Counted from the stretch's first letter, positions 1 to 8,590 are shown. The stretch: DNA of 64,000 nucleotides from Mycolicibacterium insubricum (GCF_010731615.1 NZ_AP022618.1:3968001-4032000), one strand, 5' to 3'. Notes: generated by a model not told the origin, from the sequence alone. Numbers and translations are program-made.

Positions 1-205
1 TGGCGGTGCGCAGCGCGGGGGTTCCCGCGGTGGTCGGATAGCCGGGTTCGAAGCCGGCGGCGGCCAGCGCCTGCTGGATCAGCGGGGCGACCGGGTCGAC
101 CGGGGTGCCGACGGACAGGTCGACGATGCCGCCCGGGTGCGCACGCGCGGTGGCGGCCGCTTCGGCCAGGGTGTCCCACGGGAACACCGGCAGCCGGGCG
201 GACAC
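1..205 (-). CDS. dapC: N-succinyldiaminopimelate aminotransferase DapC (5' part only)
   Basis: The gene runs off the left edge of the window, so only the first 68 codons are present. The translation has the mycobacterial DapC N-terminus: SARLPVFPWDTLAEA, then GGIVDLSVGTPVDPVAP, then GYPTTAGTPALR. These match the start of fold-type I PLP aminotransferases. The enzyme transaminates N-succinyl-2-amino-6-ketopimelate in the lysine/meso-DAP pathway that feeds peptidoglycan. I chose the GTG at 205 because it matches the N-terminus I recall for the M. tuberculosis protein; an in-frame GTG at 232 would add nine residues. It lies 35 nt downstream of fdxC on the same strand, the fdxC-dapC order of M. 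tuberculosis (Rv1177-Rv1178), and is probably cotranscribed with it. The PLP lysine is outside the window. Confidence 0.9.
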   Translation of the reverse strand, partial: MSARLPVFPWDTLAEAAATARAHPGGIVDLSVGTPVDPVAPLIQQALAAAGFEPGYPTTAGTPALRTA

Positions 206-240
206 CGGTTCCCGGCGGGCCCGTCCTGCCACCTGGTCGC

Positions 241-564
241 TCAGGCTTCTTCCTTGGGGGGCAACGCCTTCACGCCCTCGGGGTCGTTGTCGGTCTGGCC
301 GACCTTGGACGCGCCGCCGGGCGAGCCGAGCTCCTCGAAGAAGTCGGCGTTGTACTGGATGTAGCCGCTCCAGTCGTCGGGCACGTCGTCTTCGTAGAAG
401 ATGGCCTCGACCGGGCAGACCGGTTCACAGGCGCCGCAGTCGACGCACTCGTCCGGGTGGATATAGAGCATGCGAGCGCCCTCGTAGATGCAGTCGACCG
501 GGCATTCTTCGATGCATGCCTTGTCCTTGACGTCGACGCACGGTTCGGCGATCACGTATGTCAC
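241..564 (-). CDS. fdxC: 7Fe ferredoxin FdxC ([3Fe-4S][4Fe-4S])
   Basis: This is a 107-residue soluble electron carrier, the same length as I recall for M. tuberculosis FdxC. The cysteine pattern is that of a seven-iron ferredoxin: Cys9, Cys17 and Cys50 fit the [3Fe-4S] cluster; Cys21, Cys40, Cys43 and Cys46 fit the [4Fe-4S] cluster, with Pro after Cys21 and Cys50. The acidic C-terminal tail after residue 60 is typical of actinobacterial members. The GTG start at 564 is preceded by GAGGAGAG at about 8 nt. The frame stays open far upstream, but that part is antisense to fadH and is not coding. The gene is divergent from fadH across 291 nt and sits just upstream of dapC. The partner enzyme cannot be told from the sequence; 7Fe ferredoxins commonly serve cytochromes P450 and other oxidoreductases. 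Confidence 0.95.
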   Translation of the reverse strand: MTYVIAEPCVDVKDKACIEECPVDCIYEGARMLYIHPDECVDCGACEPVCPVEAIFYEDDVPDDWSGYIQYNADFFEELGSPGGASKVGQTDNDPEGVKALPPKEEA

Positions 565-688
565 AGAACTCTCCTCGGGCCTTGGTGGTGCAGCGCTTTC
601 CGGGGCCGCCGTTTGCGACATCCGGTGGGGCTGTTGACCAGTATTGCTGGCCGATCCCGGACGCGTGAAGCAAGCGTGCCCTAACCTC

Positions 689-706
689 GACGCCCGCGAG
701 GGCGTC
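689..706. promoter_or_regulatory. Perfect 7-bp inverted repeat in the fdxC-fadH divergent intergenic region
   Basis: The 291-nt gap between fdxC (minus) and fadH (plus) must hold both promoters. It contains GACGCCC-GCGA-GGGCGTC, a perfect 7+4+7 dyad, about 125 nt upstream of the fdxC start. It could be an operator or a leader hairpin. No convincing -35/-10 pair stands out. In M. tuberculosis a PadR-type gene (Rv1176c) lies between these genes as I recall; it is absent here. Confidence 0.3.
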
Positions 707-855
707 AGCACCGATAGTAGACGTTGCGTCTTGAAACTCCGGTACCGCCCCGACCCGTCCCGGACGGGCTTTCCTACACGATGTAGCATAGTGGGGTCGG
801 CCGCAGCCCGGCCACACGCCCGACGACGCCCACCGCCAGCCCCGGAGGCCACCCC

Positions 856-2880
856 GTGCAAAGCCCGTACCCACAGCTGTTGTCGCCGTTGACCCTTGGC
901 GGCATCACGGTCCGCAACCGGGTGGTGATGGGATCCATGCACACCGGCCTGGAGGATCGTGCCCGCGACACCGGGGCACTGGCCGAGTACTTCGCCGAGC
1001 GGGCCCGCGGCGGCGTCGGGCTCATCATCACCGGCGGCTACGCCCCCAACCGGACCGGCTGGCTGCTGCCGTTCGCCGCCGAGATGCTCTCGGGCGGCGA
1101 CGCGCGCCGGCACCGCCGGATCACCACGGCCGTGCACGACGAGGGTGGGCGGATCCTGCTGCAAGTGCTGCACGCCGGGCGCTACGCCTATCACCCGCTG
1201 TCGGTCAGCGCCTCGGCCATCAAGGCGCCGATCAACCCGTTCAAGCCGCGGGCGCTGTCGAGCCGCGGCGTCGAGACCACCATCGACGACTTCGTGCACG
1301 CCGCGGTGCTGGCCGCCGAAGCCGGGTACGACGGCGTCGAGATCATGGGCTCCGAGGGCTATCTGCTCAACCAGTTCCTGGCACCGGCCACCAACCGGCG
1401 CACCGACCGCTGGGGCGGGTCGCCGAGGAACCGGCGACGGATGCCGGTGGAGATCGTGCGCCGCACCCGCGAGGCCGTCGGGCCCGACTTCGTCATCGAC
1501 TACCGGATGTCGATGGCCGACTACATCGAGAACGGGCAGAGCTGGACCGAGATCCTGGCCCTGGCCGCCGAGGTCGAGGCCGCCGGGGCGACCATGATCA
1601 ACTCCGGGTTCGGCTGGCACGAGGCGCGGGTGCCGACCATCGTGACCTCGGTTCCCCCGGGGGCGTTCGTGGACATCTCCAGCGCGGTCGCCGAGCACGT
1701 CGGGATCCCGGTGGTGGCGTCCAACCGGATCAACATGCCCGAGGCCGCCGAACAGATCCTCACCGACACCCACGTGCAGCTGGTGTCGATGGCCCGGCCG
1801 CTGCTCGCAGATCCCGACTGGGTGAACAAGGCCGCCGGCGACCGCGCCGCCGAGATCAACACCTGCATCGCCTGCAACCAGGCCTGCCTGGACCACGTCT
1901 TCGTGCACAAGAAGGCCAGCTGCCTGCTCAACCCGCGGGCCGGCCGGGAGACCACGCTGGCGCTGGCCCCCACCCGGTCGGCGAAGTCGGTGGCCGTGGT
2001 GGGCGCCGGCCCGGCGGGGTTGGCGACGGCCGTCGGTGCCGCCCAGCGTGGCCACCGCGTCACGCTGTTCGACGGCAACGAATTCATCGGCGGCCAGTTC
2101 GATCTCGCGCGGCGTATTCCCGGCAAGGAGGAATTCGCCCAGACCATCCGGTATTTCACCACCATGCTGGACAAGTACCGGGTCGACGTGCGGCTGGGTA
2201 CCCGGGCCGGGGCCGACGAGCTGACCGGGTTCGACGAGGTGGTGCTGGCCACCGGCGTGACGCCGCGCCACCCCGCGATTCCCGGCGTCGACCATCCGAT
2301 GGTGCTGTCCTACCCGGAGGCCATTCACGGCGCCAAGCCGATCGGGCCGCGCGTCGCGGTAATCGGTGCCGGCGGAATCGGATTCGACGTGTGCGAACTG
2401 CTGACCACCACCGAGTCGCCGACGCTCAACCTCAAGGAGTGGAAGGCCGAATGGGGTGTCGTCGACCCCGCCGAGGCCCGCGGCGCGCTCGGCACGCCCG
2501 ATCCCGCACCGTCGCCCCGCGAGGTGTACCTGTTGCAGCGCACCGCCGGACCGCAGGGCAAGAAGCTGGGCAAGACCACCGGTTGGGTGCACCGGGCGTC
2601 GCTGAAGGCCAAGGGCGTTCACCACCTCTCCGGGGTGAACTACGAGCGCATCGACGACGACGGCCTGCATATCAGCTTCGGCGCCAAGCATTCCCGCCCG
2701 CAGCTGCTGGCCGTCGACAACGTGGTGATCTGCGCCGGCCAGGAGTCGGTGCGCGACCTCGCCGATGCGCTCACCGCGCGGGGCCTGGTGCCGCACGTGA
2801 TCGGCGGCGCGGAGCTGGCGGCCGAACTCGACGCCCAGCGCGCCATCCGTCAGGGCACCGAGTTGGCGGCCCGGCTGTAG
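856..2880 (+). CDS. fadH: NADPH-dependent 2,4-dienoyl-CoA reductase FadH
   Basis: This 674-residue flavoprotein reduces 2,4-dienoyl-CoA during beta-oxidation of unsaturated fatty acids. Residues 1 to about 335 form the Old Yellow Enzyme barrel, with NRVVMGSMHTGLED near the start and SEGYLLNQFLAPATNRRTD in the active-site region. A four-cysteine [4Fe-4S] motif follows (CIACNQACLDHVF, then C about 12 residues later) at roughly 336-356. A Rossmann motif VAVVGAGPAGLATA at about 377 binds FAD, and VAVIGAGGIGFDV at about 500 binds the pyridine nucleotide. The length equals that I recall for the M. tuberculosis protein Rv1175c. The GTG start at 856 has GGAGG 7 nt upstream. It is monocistronic here, followed by 309 nt of AT-rich intergenic DNA. 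Confidence 0.95.
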   Translation: MQSPYPQLLSPLTLGGITVRNRVVMGSMHTGLEDRARDTGALAEYFAERARGGVGLIITGGYAPNRTGWLLPFAAEMLSGGDARRHRRITTAVHDEGGRILLQVLHAGRYAYHPLSVSASAIKAPINPFKPRALSSRGVETTIDDFVHAAVLAAEAGYDGVEIMGSEGYLLNQFLAPATNRRTDRWGGSPRNRRRMPVEIVRRTREAVGPDFVIDYRMSMADYIENGQSWTEILALAAEVEAAGATMINSGFGWHEARVPTIVTSVPPGAFVDISSAVAEHVGIPVVASNRINMPEAAEQILTDTHVQLVSMARPLLADPDWVNKAAGDRAAEINTCIACNQACLDHVFVHKKASCLLNPRAGRETTLALAPTRSAKSVAVVGAGPAGLATAVGAAQRGHRVTLFDGNEFIGGQFDLARRIPGKEEFAQTIRYFTTMLDKYRVDVRLGTRAGADELTGFDEVVLATGVTPRHPAIPGVDHPMVLSYPEAIHGAKPIGPRVAVIGAGGIGFDVCELLTTTESPTLNLKEWKAEWGVVDPAEARGALGTPDPAPSPREVYLLQRTAGPQGKKLGKTTGWVHRASLKAKGVHHLSGVNYERIDDDGLHISFGAKHSRPQLLAVDNVVICAGQESVRDLADALTARGLVPHVIGGAELAAELDAQRAIRQGTELAARL

Positions 2881-3189
2881 TCCACCGGCCACAAGGAATA
2901 CGCACACAAACGATTGGCAATCCGCGGAAAATACCTCGATTAATTAGATATTTTCCATATTGCGAAAAAACCCATGCGTTTCGGCACACCTTGCCGGACA
3001 ACACTTTTCAACGCTAGCGTGAACTCCCGAATGAGAACGGCCCAATACTCGCGCGGCGTTTGGCAATATCGCCATATTCGACAGCCCCGTTGGGTAACTT
3101 GAGCCCCCTAGTCGTCAATCGCGCAGCCCCGCACATTGACCAGCCGCCGAGCCGACGGGCGGGTGCCGCGCGCCAACGGGAGGAATCCG
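2881..3189 (+). promoter_or_regulatory. AT-rich promoter region upstream of the NO reductase operon, with AATAT-CGCC-ATATT dyad
   Basis: This 309-nt gap has no gene. It is much richer in A/T than its flanks, especially 2895-2975. At 3065-3078 lies the perfect dyad AATAT-CGCC-ATATT, 112 nt before the start codon. At 2948-2961 there is a related sequence, ATATTTTCCATATT. A third similar stretch (GATATTCCACATTT, 7966-7979) lies in the promoter region of the haemoglobin operon. A shared redox or nitric-oxide responsive regulator is possible but not shown. Confidence 0.35.
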
Positions 3190-5568
3190 ATGGCCGATAC
3201 AGCCACCAGCCGCTACGGCTCGGACCGCAGGAAGGCGCCCAAGGCCGGCGACGATCAGGAGACCCTGATCGGCAAGGGCTGGGTCCAGGGCGTCGCGCTG
3301 GTGATGATCTTCGGGTTCTTCGTGATGGGTCTGCTGGCCTACCGCACCTACACCGCCTCGATGCCGATGCCCAAGCAGGTGGTCAGCGAATCCGGTGAGC
3401 AGCTGTTCACCGACGCCGACATCACCCACGGCCAGGAGATCTTCACCGCCCGCGGCCTGCACGAGTACGGCTCGGTCGTCGGCCACGGCGCCTACCTCGG
3501 CCCGGACTACACCGCCGACTATCTGCGCCTGGCCACCGAGGACGTGGCGGAGCAGTTCCGCACCGCCGGTGTCCTCGACGCCCGCAACGCCGTCGTGCAG
3601 GAATTCCGGAAGAACCGGTACGACCCCGACACCGGCAATCTGGTATTCACCGACCGCCAGGCCAAGGCGTTCGAGCACATCCAGAAGCACTACGCGGAAT
3701 TCTTCGGCGAGCCCACCACCAAGTACGGCCTGCGGGCCAACTTGATCACCGACCCCGCAGAGATCCGCGACCTGACCGCGTTCTTCGCCTGGACTGCCTG
3801 GGCATCGGCGGCCGAGCGGCCGGGGCACAACTACAGCTACACCAACAACTGGCCCAGTGAGCCCCGCGTCGACAACGGCCCCACCGCCCAGCTGGTGGTG
3901 TGGTCGGCACTGTCGCTGATCATGCTGCTCGGCGGCACCGGCATCATGTTCGCCGTCTACGGCCGGTGGAGCCAGAAGGTCGGCTGGCACGCCGACGAGG
4001 CGCCCACCCTGGCGTTCAAGCAGCCCGGCGAGGTGCCGCTGACCAAATCGCAGCGGGCCACCATCTGGTACTTCGCCATCGTCTCGCTGCTGTTTTTGGC
4101 CCAGGCCCTGCTCGGCGCCGCGGTGCAGCACTACCGCGCCGAGCTGACCAGCTTCTTCGGCATCGATCTGGCCGAGATCCTGCCCTACAACCTGGCCCGG
4201 ACCTGGCACCTGCAGCTGGCCCTGCTGTGGACCGCGGCGGCGTTTTTGGCCGGCGGTATCTTCCTGGCGCCCTTCATCAACCGCAAGGAACCCAAGAAGC
4301 AGCACCTGCTCGTCTACGGGTTGCTGGGTGCGGTCGTCGTGGTGGTGGTCGGCTCGCTGATCACCGAGGCGCTGTCCATCTACGGCGTCGTCGGCTCCGG
4401 CAACTGGTTGTCCCAGCAGTGGGAGTACCTGGATCTTCCCCGACTGTGGCAGATACTGCTGGTGATCGGCATGTTCCTGTGGATCGCGATCATCTACCGC
4501 GGTACCCGGTCGAAGCTGAAGACTTCGGCGAAAACCAGCATGCCGTGGGTGTTCTTCTTCTCCGGCCTGGCCATCCCGGCGTTCTACGCCGTCGGCCTGC
4601 TGGCCGGCACCGACACCCACCTCACCGTCGCCGACTTCTGGCGCTTCTGGGTGGTGCACCTGTGGGTCGAGGACTTCCTGGAGCTGTTCACCACGGTGAT
4701 GGTCGCCTACATCTTCGTGATGCTGGGGGTGGTCAGCCGGCGCATCGCACTCGGCGTGATCTTCCTCGACGTCATCCTGTATTCGGCCGGCGGCGTCATC
4801 GGCACCATGCACCACCTGTACTTCTCCGGAACCCCGGTCGAGCACATGGCCCTCGGTGCGTTCTTCTCGGCGGCCGAGGTGATCCCGCTGACTTTCCTGA
4901 CCGTGGAGGCGTGGGCGTTCCTGCAACTGGGATCGCGCCAGACCAGCGGCAACAAGCAGCCGTTCCCACACCGGTGGGCGGTCATGTTCCTAGTCGCCGT
5001 CGGCTTCTGGAACTTCGTGGGCGCCGGCATCTTCGGCTTCCTGATCAACCTGCCGATCGTGTCCTACTACCAGATCGGCACGGCGCTGACGGCCAACCAC
5101 GGTCACGCCGCGATGATGGGCGTGTACGGCATGCTGGCGCTGGGCCTGGCGATGTTCGCCTTCCGCTACGTCATCCCCGCCGCAAAGTGGCCGGAGAAGT
5201 GGGCGCGAATCTCGTTCTGGTGCCTCAACATCGGGCTCGCCTGGATGGTGTTCGCCAGCCTGCTGCCGCTGGGCATCCTGCAGCTGTACCACTCGGTCAA
5301 CGAGGGCTACTGGGAGGCGCGTTCGCTGGGCTACATCGCCCAACCGGGCAACGCCGTCCTGGAGTGGCTGCGCATGCCCGGGGACATCATCTTCATCGTC
5401 GGCGGCATCCTGCCGTTCATCTGGATTGCGCTCTTGGCGCTGCGGCACTTCCGCGACGGTGAGACGGTCGACGAGCTGCCCGAGCACCCGCTCTATGACG
5501 AGATCGCGCCCGGAGCGGACACCTCGACGACAGTGGCGGCGGGGGCCGACGCGACGGACGGGTCGTGA
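3190..5568 (+). CDS. norB: Quinol-dependent nitric oxide reductase (qNOR, NorB/NorZ type)
   Basis: This 792-residue integral membrane enzyme reduces two NO to N2O using quinol electrons. After an N-terminal helix (about residues 27-47) comes the roughly 200-residue extracytoplasmic domain typical of qNOR, then the 12-helix haem-copper-oxidase-like core. Expected metal ligands are visible: RTWHLQLALLW (haem His), WVVHLWVEDFLELF (FeB His and Glu), GTMHHLYFSG (two FeB His) and ALTANHGHAAMMG (haem b and b3 His). I chose ATG 3190 because GGGAGGA lies 7 nt before it; the upstream in-frame ATG at 3136 has no such site. The stop overlaps the next start in a GTGA junction. Its likely role is NO detoxification rather than full denitrification, because no nitrite or N2O reductase genes are nearby. 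Confidence 0.95.
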   Translation: MADTATSRYGSDRRKAPKAGDDQETLIGKGWVQGVALVMIFGFFVMGLLAYRTYTASMPMPKQVVSESGEQLFTDADITHGQEIFTARGLHEYGSVVGHGAYLGPDYTADYLRLATEDVAEQFRTAGVLDARNAVVQEFRKNRYDPDTGNLVFTDRQAKAFEHIQKHYAEFFGEPTTKYGLRANLITDPAEIRDLTAFFAWTAWASAAERPGHNYSYTNNWPSEPRVDNGPTAQLVVWSALSLIMLLGGTGIMFAVYGRWSQKVGWHADEAPTLAFKQPGEVPLTKSQRATIWYFAIVSLLFLAQALLGAAVQHYRAELTSFFGIDLAEILPYNLARTWHLQLALLWTAAAFLAGGIFLAPFINRKEPKKQHLLVYGLLGAVVVVVVGSLITEALSIYGVVGSGNWLSQQWEYLDLPRLWQILLVIGMFLWIAIIYRGTRSKLKTSAKTSMPWVFFFSGLAIPAFYAVGLLAGTDTHLTVADFWRFWVVHLWVEDFLELFTTVMVAYIFVMLGVVSRRIALGVIFLDVILYSAGGVIGTMHHLYFSGTPVEHMALGAFFSAAEVIPLTFLTVEAWAFLQLGSRQTSGNKQPFPHRWAVMFLVAVGFWNFVGAGIFGFLINLPIVSYYQIGTALTANHGHAAMMGVYGMLALGLAMFAFRYVIPAAKWPEKWARISFWCLNIGLAWMVFASLLPLGILQLYHSVNEGYWEARSLGYIAQPGNAVLEWLRMPGDIIFIVGGILPFIWIALLALRHFRDGETVDELPEHPLYDEIAPGADTSTTVAAGADATDGS

Positions 5569-6191
5569 CCCCGCCGTCGACCGCGGTCTGGCTGGTCGTC
5601 GCCTACAGCCTCGGGCTGTTGGCGGTAGCCTGGGGTTTCGATCTGATGGCCAAGAAGGTCTCGCTGCGCGCCGCGCAGTGGCGCACCGGCAATTTCACCT
5701 ACCATCCCGATCACGACGCGTGGCAGTGCCCGCAGGACCAGCTGCTGTGGCCGACGTCGTTCGATCCGGACAGCCGGGTGATGCGCTACCGCGGGAAACC
5801 CTCGGTGTGCAACAGTTGCCCGGTGAAGGCCGACTGCACGACGTCGGATCACGGGCGCGAGATCACCCGTGAGGTGGATCCCTGGCCATATTCGGAGGCC
5901 GGCCAGTTCCACCGTGGGATCGCCTGCGCGGTGGCCGGTTTGGCGCTAGTAATGGTGGTGGCGATGCTGATCGCCGAACACAGCACCGCCGACGTACTGG
6001 TCCTGGCGACGACGGGCGTATTGATCGCCGCCGCGAGCATCCCCCTGGCGCGCCATCTGTGGCGCAACCCCGCGCACGCGCCGAACCATCTGCCGCACCA
6101 CAGTGGCGCCGAGGCGATGGCGGCTTTGACCGCCGACCGCTTCGCGACCCGCTGGGGCGGCGACTACAGCGAACGAGAGGACAATCCGTGA
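5565..6191 (+). CDS. Three-helix membrane protein with a Cys-rich cytoplasmic insert, NO reductase operon
   Basis: This 208-residue protein is coupled to norB by a GTGA overlap and to the next gene by another. A helix spans about residues 7-25. A hydrophilic insert (about 30-115) follows, with YHPDHDAWQCPQDQLLW and VCNSCPVKADCTTSDHGREI. Helices at about 118-137 and 142-160 precede a charged tail. The spacing of the Cys residues and the CP..CPV+..CT wording resemble the zinc-binding C-terminal segment of some IS1182/IS5-type transposases; here it lies between membrane helices, so it may be a convergent or captured metal-binding knuckle. I do not know a function. The context suggests assembly, redox sensing or support of qNOR. 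Confidence 0.8.
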   Translation: MTPPSTAVWLVVAYSLGLLAVAWGFDLMAKKVSLRAAQWRTGNFTYHPDHDAWQCPQDQLLWPTSFDPDSRVMRYRGKPSVCNSCPVKADCTTSDHGREITREVDPWPYSEAGQFHRGIACAVAGLALVMVVAMLIAEHSTADVLVLATTGVLIAAASIPLARHLWRNPAHAPNHLPHHSGAEAMAALTADRFATRWGGDYSEREDNP

Positions 6192-6988
6192 CCGCCCTGT
6201 GGCTGTTCGTCGGGGCCGTCGTCGTGATCCTGGTGATCGCGGTGCTGGTGCTGTCATTGAAGGTTTTGCGGGAATATGAACGAGGGGTGGTATTCCGCAT
6301 GGGCCGGGCCCGTCCGCTGTACGGGCCCGGCCTCGTCGTTCTGTTCCCGTTCGTCGACCGGATGATCCGGGTCGACGAACGGGTGGTCACGCTGACCATC
6401 CCGCCGCAGGAGGTCATCACCCGCGACAACGTGCCGGCGCGGGTGAACGCGGTGGTGATGTTCCAGGTCACCGATCCGGTGAAAGCCATTCTGGGCGTGG
6501 AGAACTACGCTGTGGCCACCTCGCAGATCGCCCAGACGACGCTGCGCTCGCTGCTGGGCCGCGCCGATCTGGACACCCTGCTGGCCCATCGTGAAGACCT
6601 CAACGTCGACCTGCGCGGCATCATCGAGAACCAGACCGAGACCTGGGGTGTGCAGGTGCGGGTGGTCGAGATCAAGGACGTCGAGATCCCGGAGTCGATG
6701 CAGCGCGCGATGGCGCGTGAGGCCGAGGCCGAGCGGGAGCGCCGCGCGAAGGTGATCAACGCCCGCGGCGAGCTGCAGGCCTCCGACGAGTTGCGCCAGG
6801 CCGCCGAAACCCTGTCGCGTGAGCCGGCGTCGCTGCAGCTGCGTTATCTGCAGACGCTGCTGGAGCTGGGCGCCGACCAGAACTCGACGGTCGTCTTTCC
6901 GCTCCCGGTGGACATCATCACCCCGTTCCTGCGCAACCCCGCCGTGCGCGAGACGATCGCGACGGTGGTCAACGGCCGGGAGAAGTAG
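6188..6988 (+). CDS. Slipin/stomatin-like SPFH-domain membrane protein
   Basis: This 266-residue protein has one N-terminal membrane helix (about 4-26) and then an SPFH/band-7 domain: LREYERGVVFRMGRA, GPGLVVLFPFVDRMIRVDER, PPQEVITRDNVPARVNAVV. A coiled-coil rich in Glu, Arg and Ala follows at about 175-215 (MQRAMAREAEAERERRAKV). The C-terminal SSTVVFPLPVD-like segment is typical of slipins. Such proteins oligomerise on membranes and organise microdomains or protect membrane complexes; they often pair with NfeD, which is not present here. The start GTG overlaps the preceding TGA, so it is the third gene of the qNOR operon. It may stabilise the reductase in the membrane, but that is inferred only from position. 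Confidence 0.92.
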   Translation: MTALWLFVGAVVVILVIAVLVLSLKVLREYERGVVFRMGRARPLYGPGLVVLFPFVDRMIRVDERVVTLTIPPQEVITRDNVPARVNAVVMFQVTDPVKAILGVENYAVATSQIAQTTLRSLLGRADLDTLLAHREDLNVDLRGIIENQTETWGVQVRVVEIKDVEIPESMQRAMAREAEAERERRAKVINARGELQASDELRQAAETLSREPASLQLRYLQTLLELGADQNSTVVFPLPVDIITPFLRNPAVRETIATVVNGREK

Positions 6989-6998
6989 GACTCGGCCC

Positions 6999-7475
6999 TC
7001 AGCGGATGATGAGGGCCTCGCGGTCGACGAACCGGTCGAGTTCCTCGGAGTCGTGACCGTTGAGGGTGCGGTGCATCGCCCAGGCGGTGCGCCGGCCCAT
7101 GATCTTGGCCTGTTCGGCCACCGGCCCGGCGAAGTGCTCGTCGACGGTGGCCTTCCACAGCGTCAGCCAGCGGATGAACTCCTGGTCACCGAGGGTGGTG
7201 CGGGCGTGGATCGGGCGGTGGACGTTCAGCGCCCGGCCGCGGTAGGACTTCTCCCGCAGCAGCATGGTGCCCCAGAAGTCGCACATCACCGACAGGTGCG
7301 ATTCCAGGCCGCGCTCGCGCAACACGGTGAACGGCTCATACAGCAGGTCGTCGACCATCGCGGTCTTGTAGAACTCCGAGACCAGCAGGTAGATGTCGTC
7401 GCGGTCGGCGATGTCGCGCTTGGTCTCCGCGCCGGCGGGGGCTGCGGTTTCGGGACCGTCGTCCGGGGTGGACAT
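6999..7475 (-). CDS. Group III truncated haemoglobin
   Basis: This 158-residue protein has the 2-on-2 globin pattern of group III (trHbP): IYLLVSEFYKTAMVDDLLYEPF for helices B-C-E and HRPIHARTTLGDQEFIRWLTLWKATVDEHF around the proximal His and helix G. A non-globin N-terminal tail of about 25 residues precedes it. Globins of this group bind O2 and NO. Being convergent with the qNOR operon (10 nt between stops), it probably shares the NO defence role, for example as a dioxygenase or scavenger. The ATG at 7475 overlaps the upstream gene's TGA (TGATG), indicating translational coupling. Confidence 0.92.
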   Translation of the reverse strand: MSTPDDGPETAAPAGAETKRDIADRDDIYLLVSEFYKTAMVDDLLYEPFTVLRERGLESHLSVMCDFWGTMLLREKSYRGRALNVHRPIHARTTLGDQEFIRWLTLWKATVDEHFAGPVAEQAKIMGRRTAWAMHRTLNGHDSEELDRFVDREALIIR

Positions 7476-7924
7476 CACGACCCGGTTATACCACCGAGCA
7501 GCGCCACTCCCCCGGTGAGCAGGGCGATCACCTTCACGATCTCCAGCCCGGTGTAGCCGAAGTGCGCGCGGGAACGTTTCCCGGTGGCGCCGGTCCCGTC
7601 GGTGTCGGCCAGCACGGCGTCGGAGCGTTTCTTCAGGAACGGGCGCACCGCCCCGACCTGCAGCACCAGCGCCAGGATCGCGACGCCGATGGCGACGCCG
7701 GCGGTGCACGACGCGCCGCCCAGTTTGACCGAGATGACGATGACGACGGCCAGGATCGCCTCGACGGTGTTCAGCGCCCGGAACACCAGCCGGCCGATAC
7801 CCAGGCCCAACGGGATGGTGATTCCGGGAGCCCGGAATTTCAGCGGCGCCTCGATGAACGAGATGGCCAGGACCATGCCCAGCCAGGTGAAGATCGCACC
7901 GACGGCAACTGCGGACCAGTTCAT
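7475..7924 (-). CDS. Four-helix membrane protein coupled to truncated haemoglobin
   Basis: This 149-residue hydrophobic protein has predicted membrane segments at about 4-24, 45-65, 70-95 and 125-147. A short charged loop, RPFLKKRSDAVLADTDG, lies between helices 3 and 4. Its stop overlaps the start of the haemoglobin gene by one base, so the two are made together. I do not recognise the family. The pairing with a globin suggests a membrane dock or a small-molecule related role, but no catalytic motif is seen. The ATG at 7924 is preceded by GGAGGCTCTC; a longer upstream frame runs into the oppositely oriented gene and is unlikely. Confidence 0.8.
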   Translation of the reverse strand: MNWSAVAVGAIFTWLGMVLAISFIEAPLKFRAPGITIPLGLGIGRLVFRALNTVEAILAVVIVISVKLGGASCTAGVAIGVAILALVLQVGAVRPFLKKRSDAVLADTDGTGATGKRSRAHFGYTGLEIVKVIALLTGGVALLGGITGS

Positions 7925-8026
7925 GAGAGCCTCCGTTCGTAGCTCCTCCCATAGTCCGCCACCACGATATTCCACATTTACGCGGCCTATTTTCTTCCGG
8001 GATGGCCCATGCACGACGATGGAGCG

Positions 8027-8512
8027 ATGACCGACCGCCCCTCCGGCGCCGACGACGCCCCACGTCGCCCGGTCCGGTCCCGCGATGCCCTCGGTCGACC
8101 GCTGTCCCCGGGCGCGCCCGGGGTCCCGCAGCTGCCCGACGACCTGCGGCTGACACCGCAGGAAACCCTGACCAAGGCCCAGGAGCTGCTCGACGACGGC
8201 CTGGCGTTCTACGCGCACGAGGTGTTCGAGGCGCGTTGGAAGAACTGCCCCGACCAGGAACGCGAGCTGTGGCAGGGCTTGGCGCAGCTGGCCGTCGGGA
8301 TCACCCACATCCAGCGCGGCAATCCCACCGGCGCCACCTCGCTGCTGCACCGCAGCGCCGCGCGCCTGCGCACCGTCGGTGGCGCACCCTACGGGGTCGA
8401 TGCGCCCGGACTGGCCCACTATGCCGAGGCGTTGGCCACCGGCCTCAGCGCGGAACCCACGCCGGCCGCGGACCGGCTGCGCCCCCGGTTGCACTCCGGA
8501 GAGCTTCCATAG
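8027..8512 (+). CDS. DUF309 family protein
   Basis: This 161-residue soluble protein has the DUF309 signature YAHEVFEARWK and WQGLAQLAVGITHIQRGN in a helical core (about residues 45-130). The His and Glu of HEVFE are the conserved polar residues of the family. The N-terminus (RPVRSRDALGRPLSPG) follows the pattern I recall for mycobacterial members. No biochemical function is established that I know of. Two starts are possible: ATG 8027, chosen for its resemblance to other mycobacterial members, and ATG 8009. Neither has a well-placed Shine-Dalgarno site. It is divergent from the haemoglobin operon and followed by a hairpin with a T-run. Confidence 0.82.
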   Translation: MTDRPSGADDAPRRPVRSRDALGRPLSPGAPGVPQLPDDLRLTPQETLTKAQELLDDGLAFYAHEVFEARWKNCPDQERELWQGLAQLAVGITHIQRGNPTGATSLLHRSAARLRTVGGAPYGVDAPGLAHYAEALATGLSAEPTPAADRLRPRLHSGELP

Positions 8513-8538
8513 CTGCCCGGCAAACGGTCTCCAGCACT

Positions 8539-8564
8539 AAAATCCACCAGATCAGGGGATTTTT
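8539..8564 (+). terminator. Hairpin with T-run after the DUF309 gene
   Basis: The stem AAAATCC/GGATTTT (8539-8545 and 8557-8563) has an 11-nt loop and continues in T residues. It starts 27 nt after the DUF309 stop codon. It looks like a weak intrinsic terminator, which is rare in mycobacteria; the stem is A/T rich. Confidence 0.4.
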
Positions 8565-8590
8565 CGCTGCCACAGCGATATAGGGGGGAT

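Noticed and set aside
241..2907. An 888-residue minus-strand frame that includes ferredoxin at its end
   Set aside because: Only the last 107 codons are FdxC; the rest is antisense to fadH with the composition of a shadow frame.
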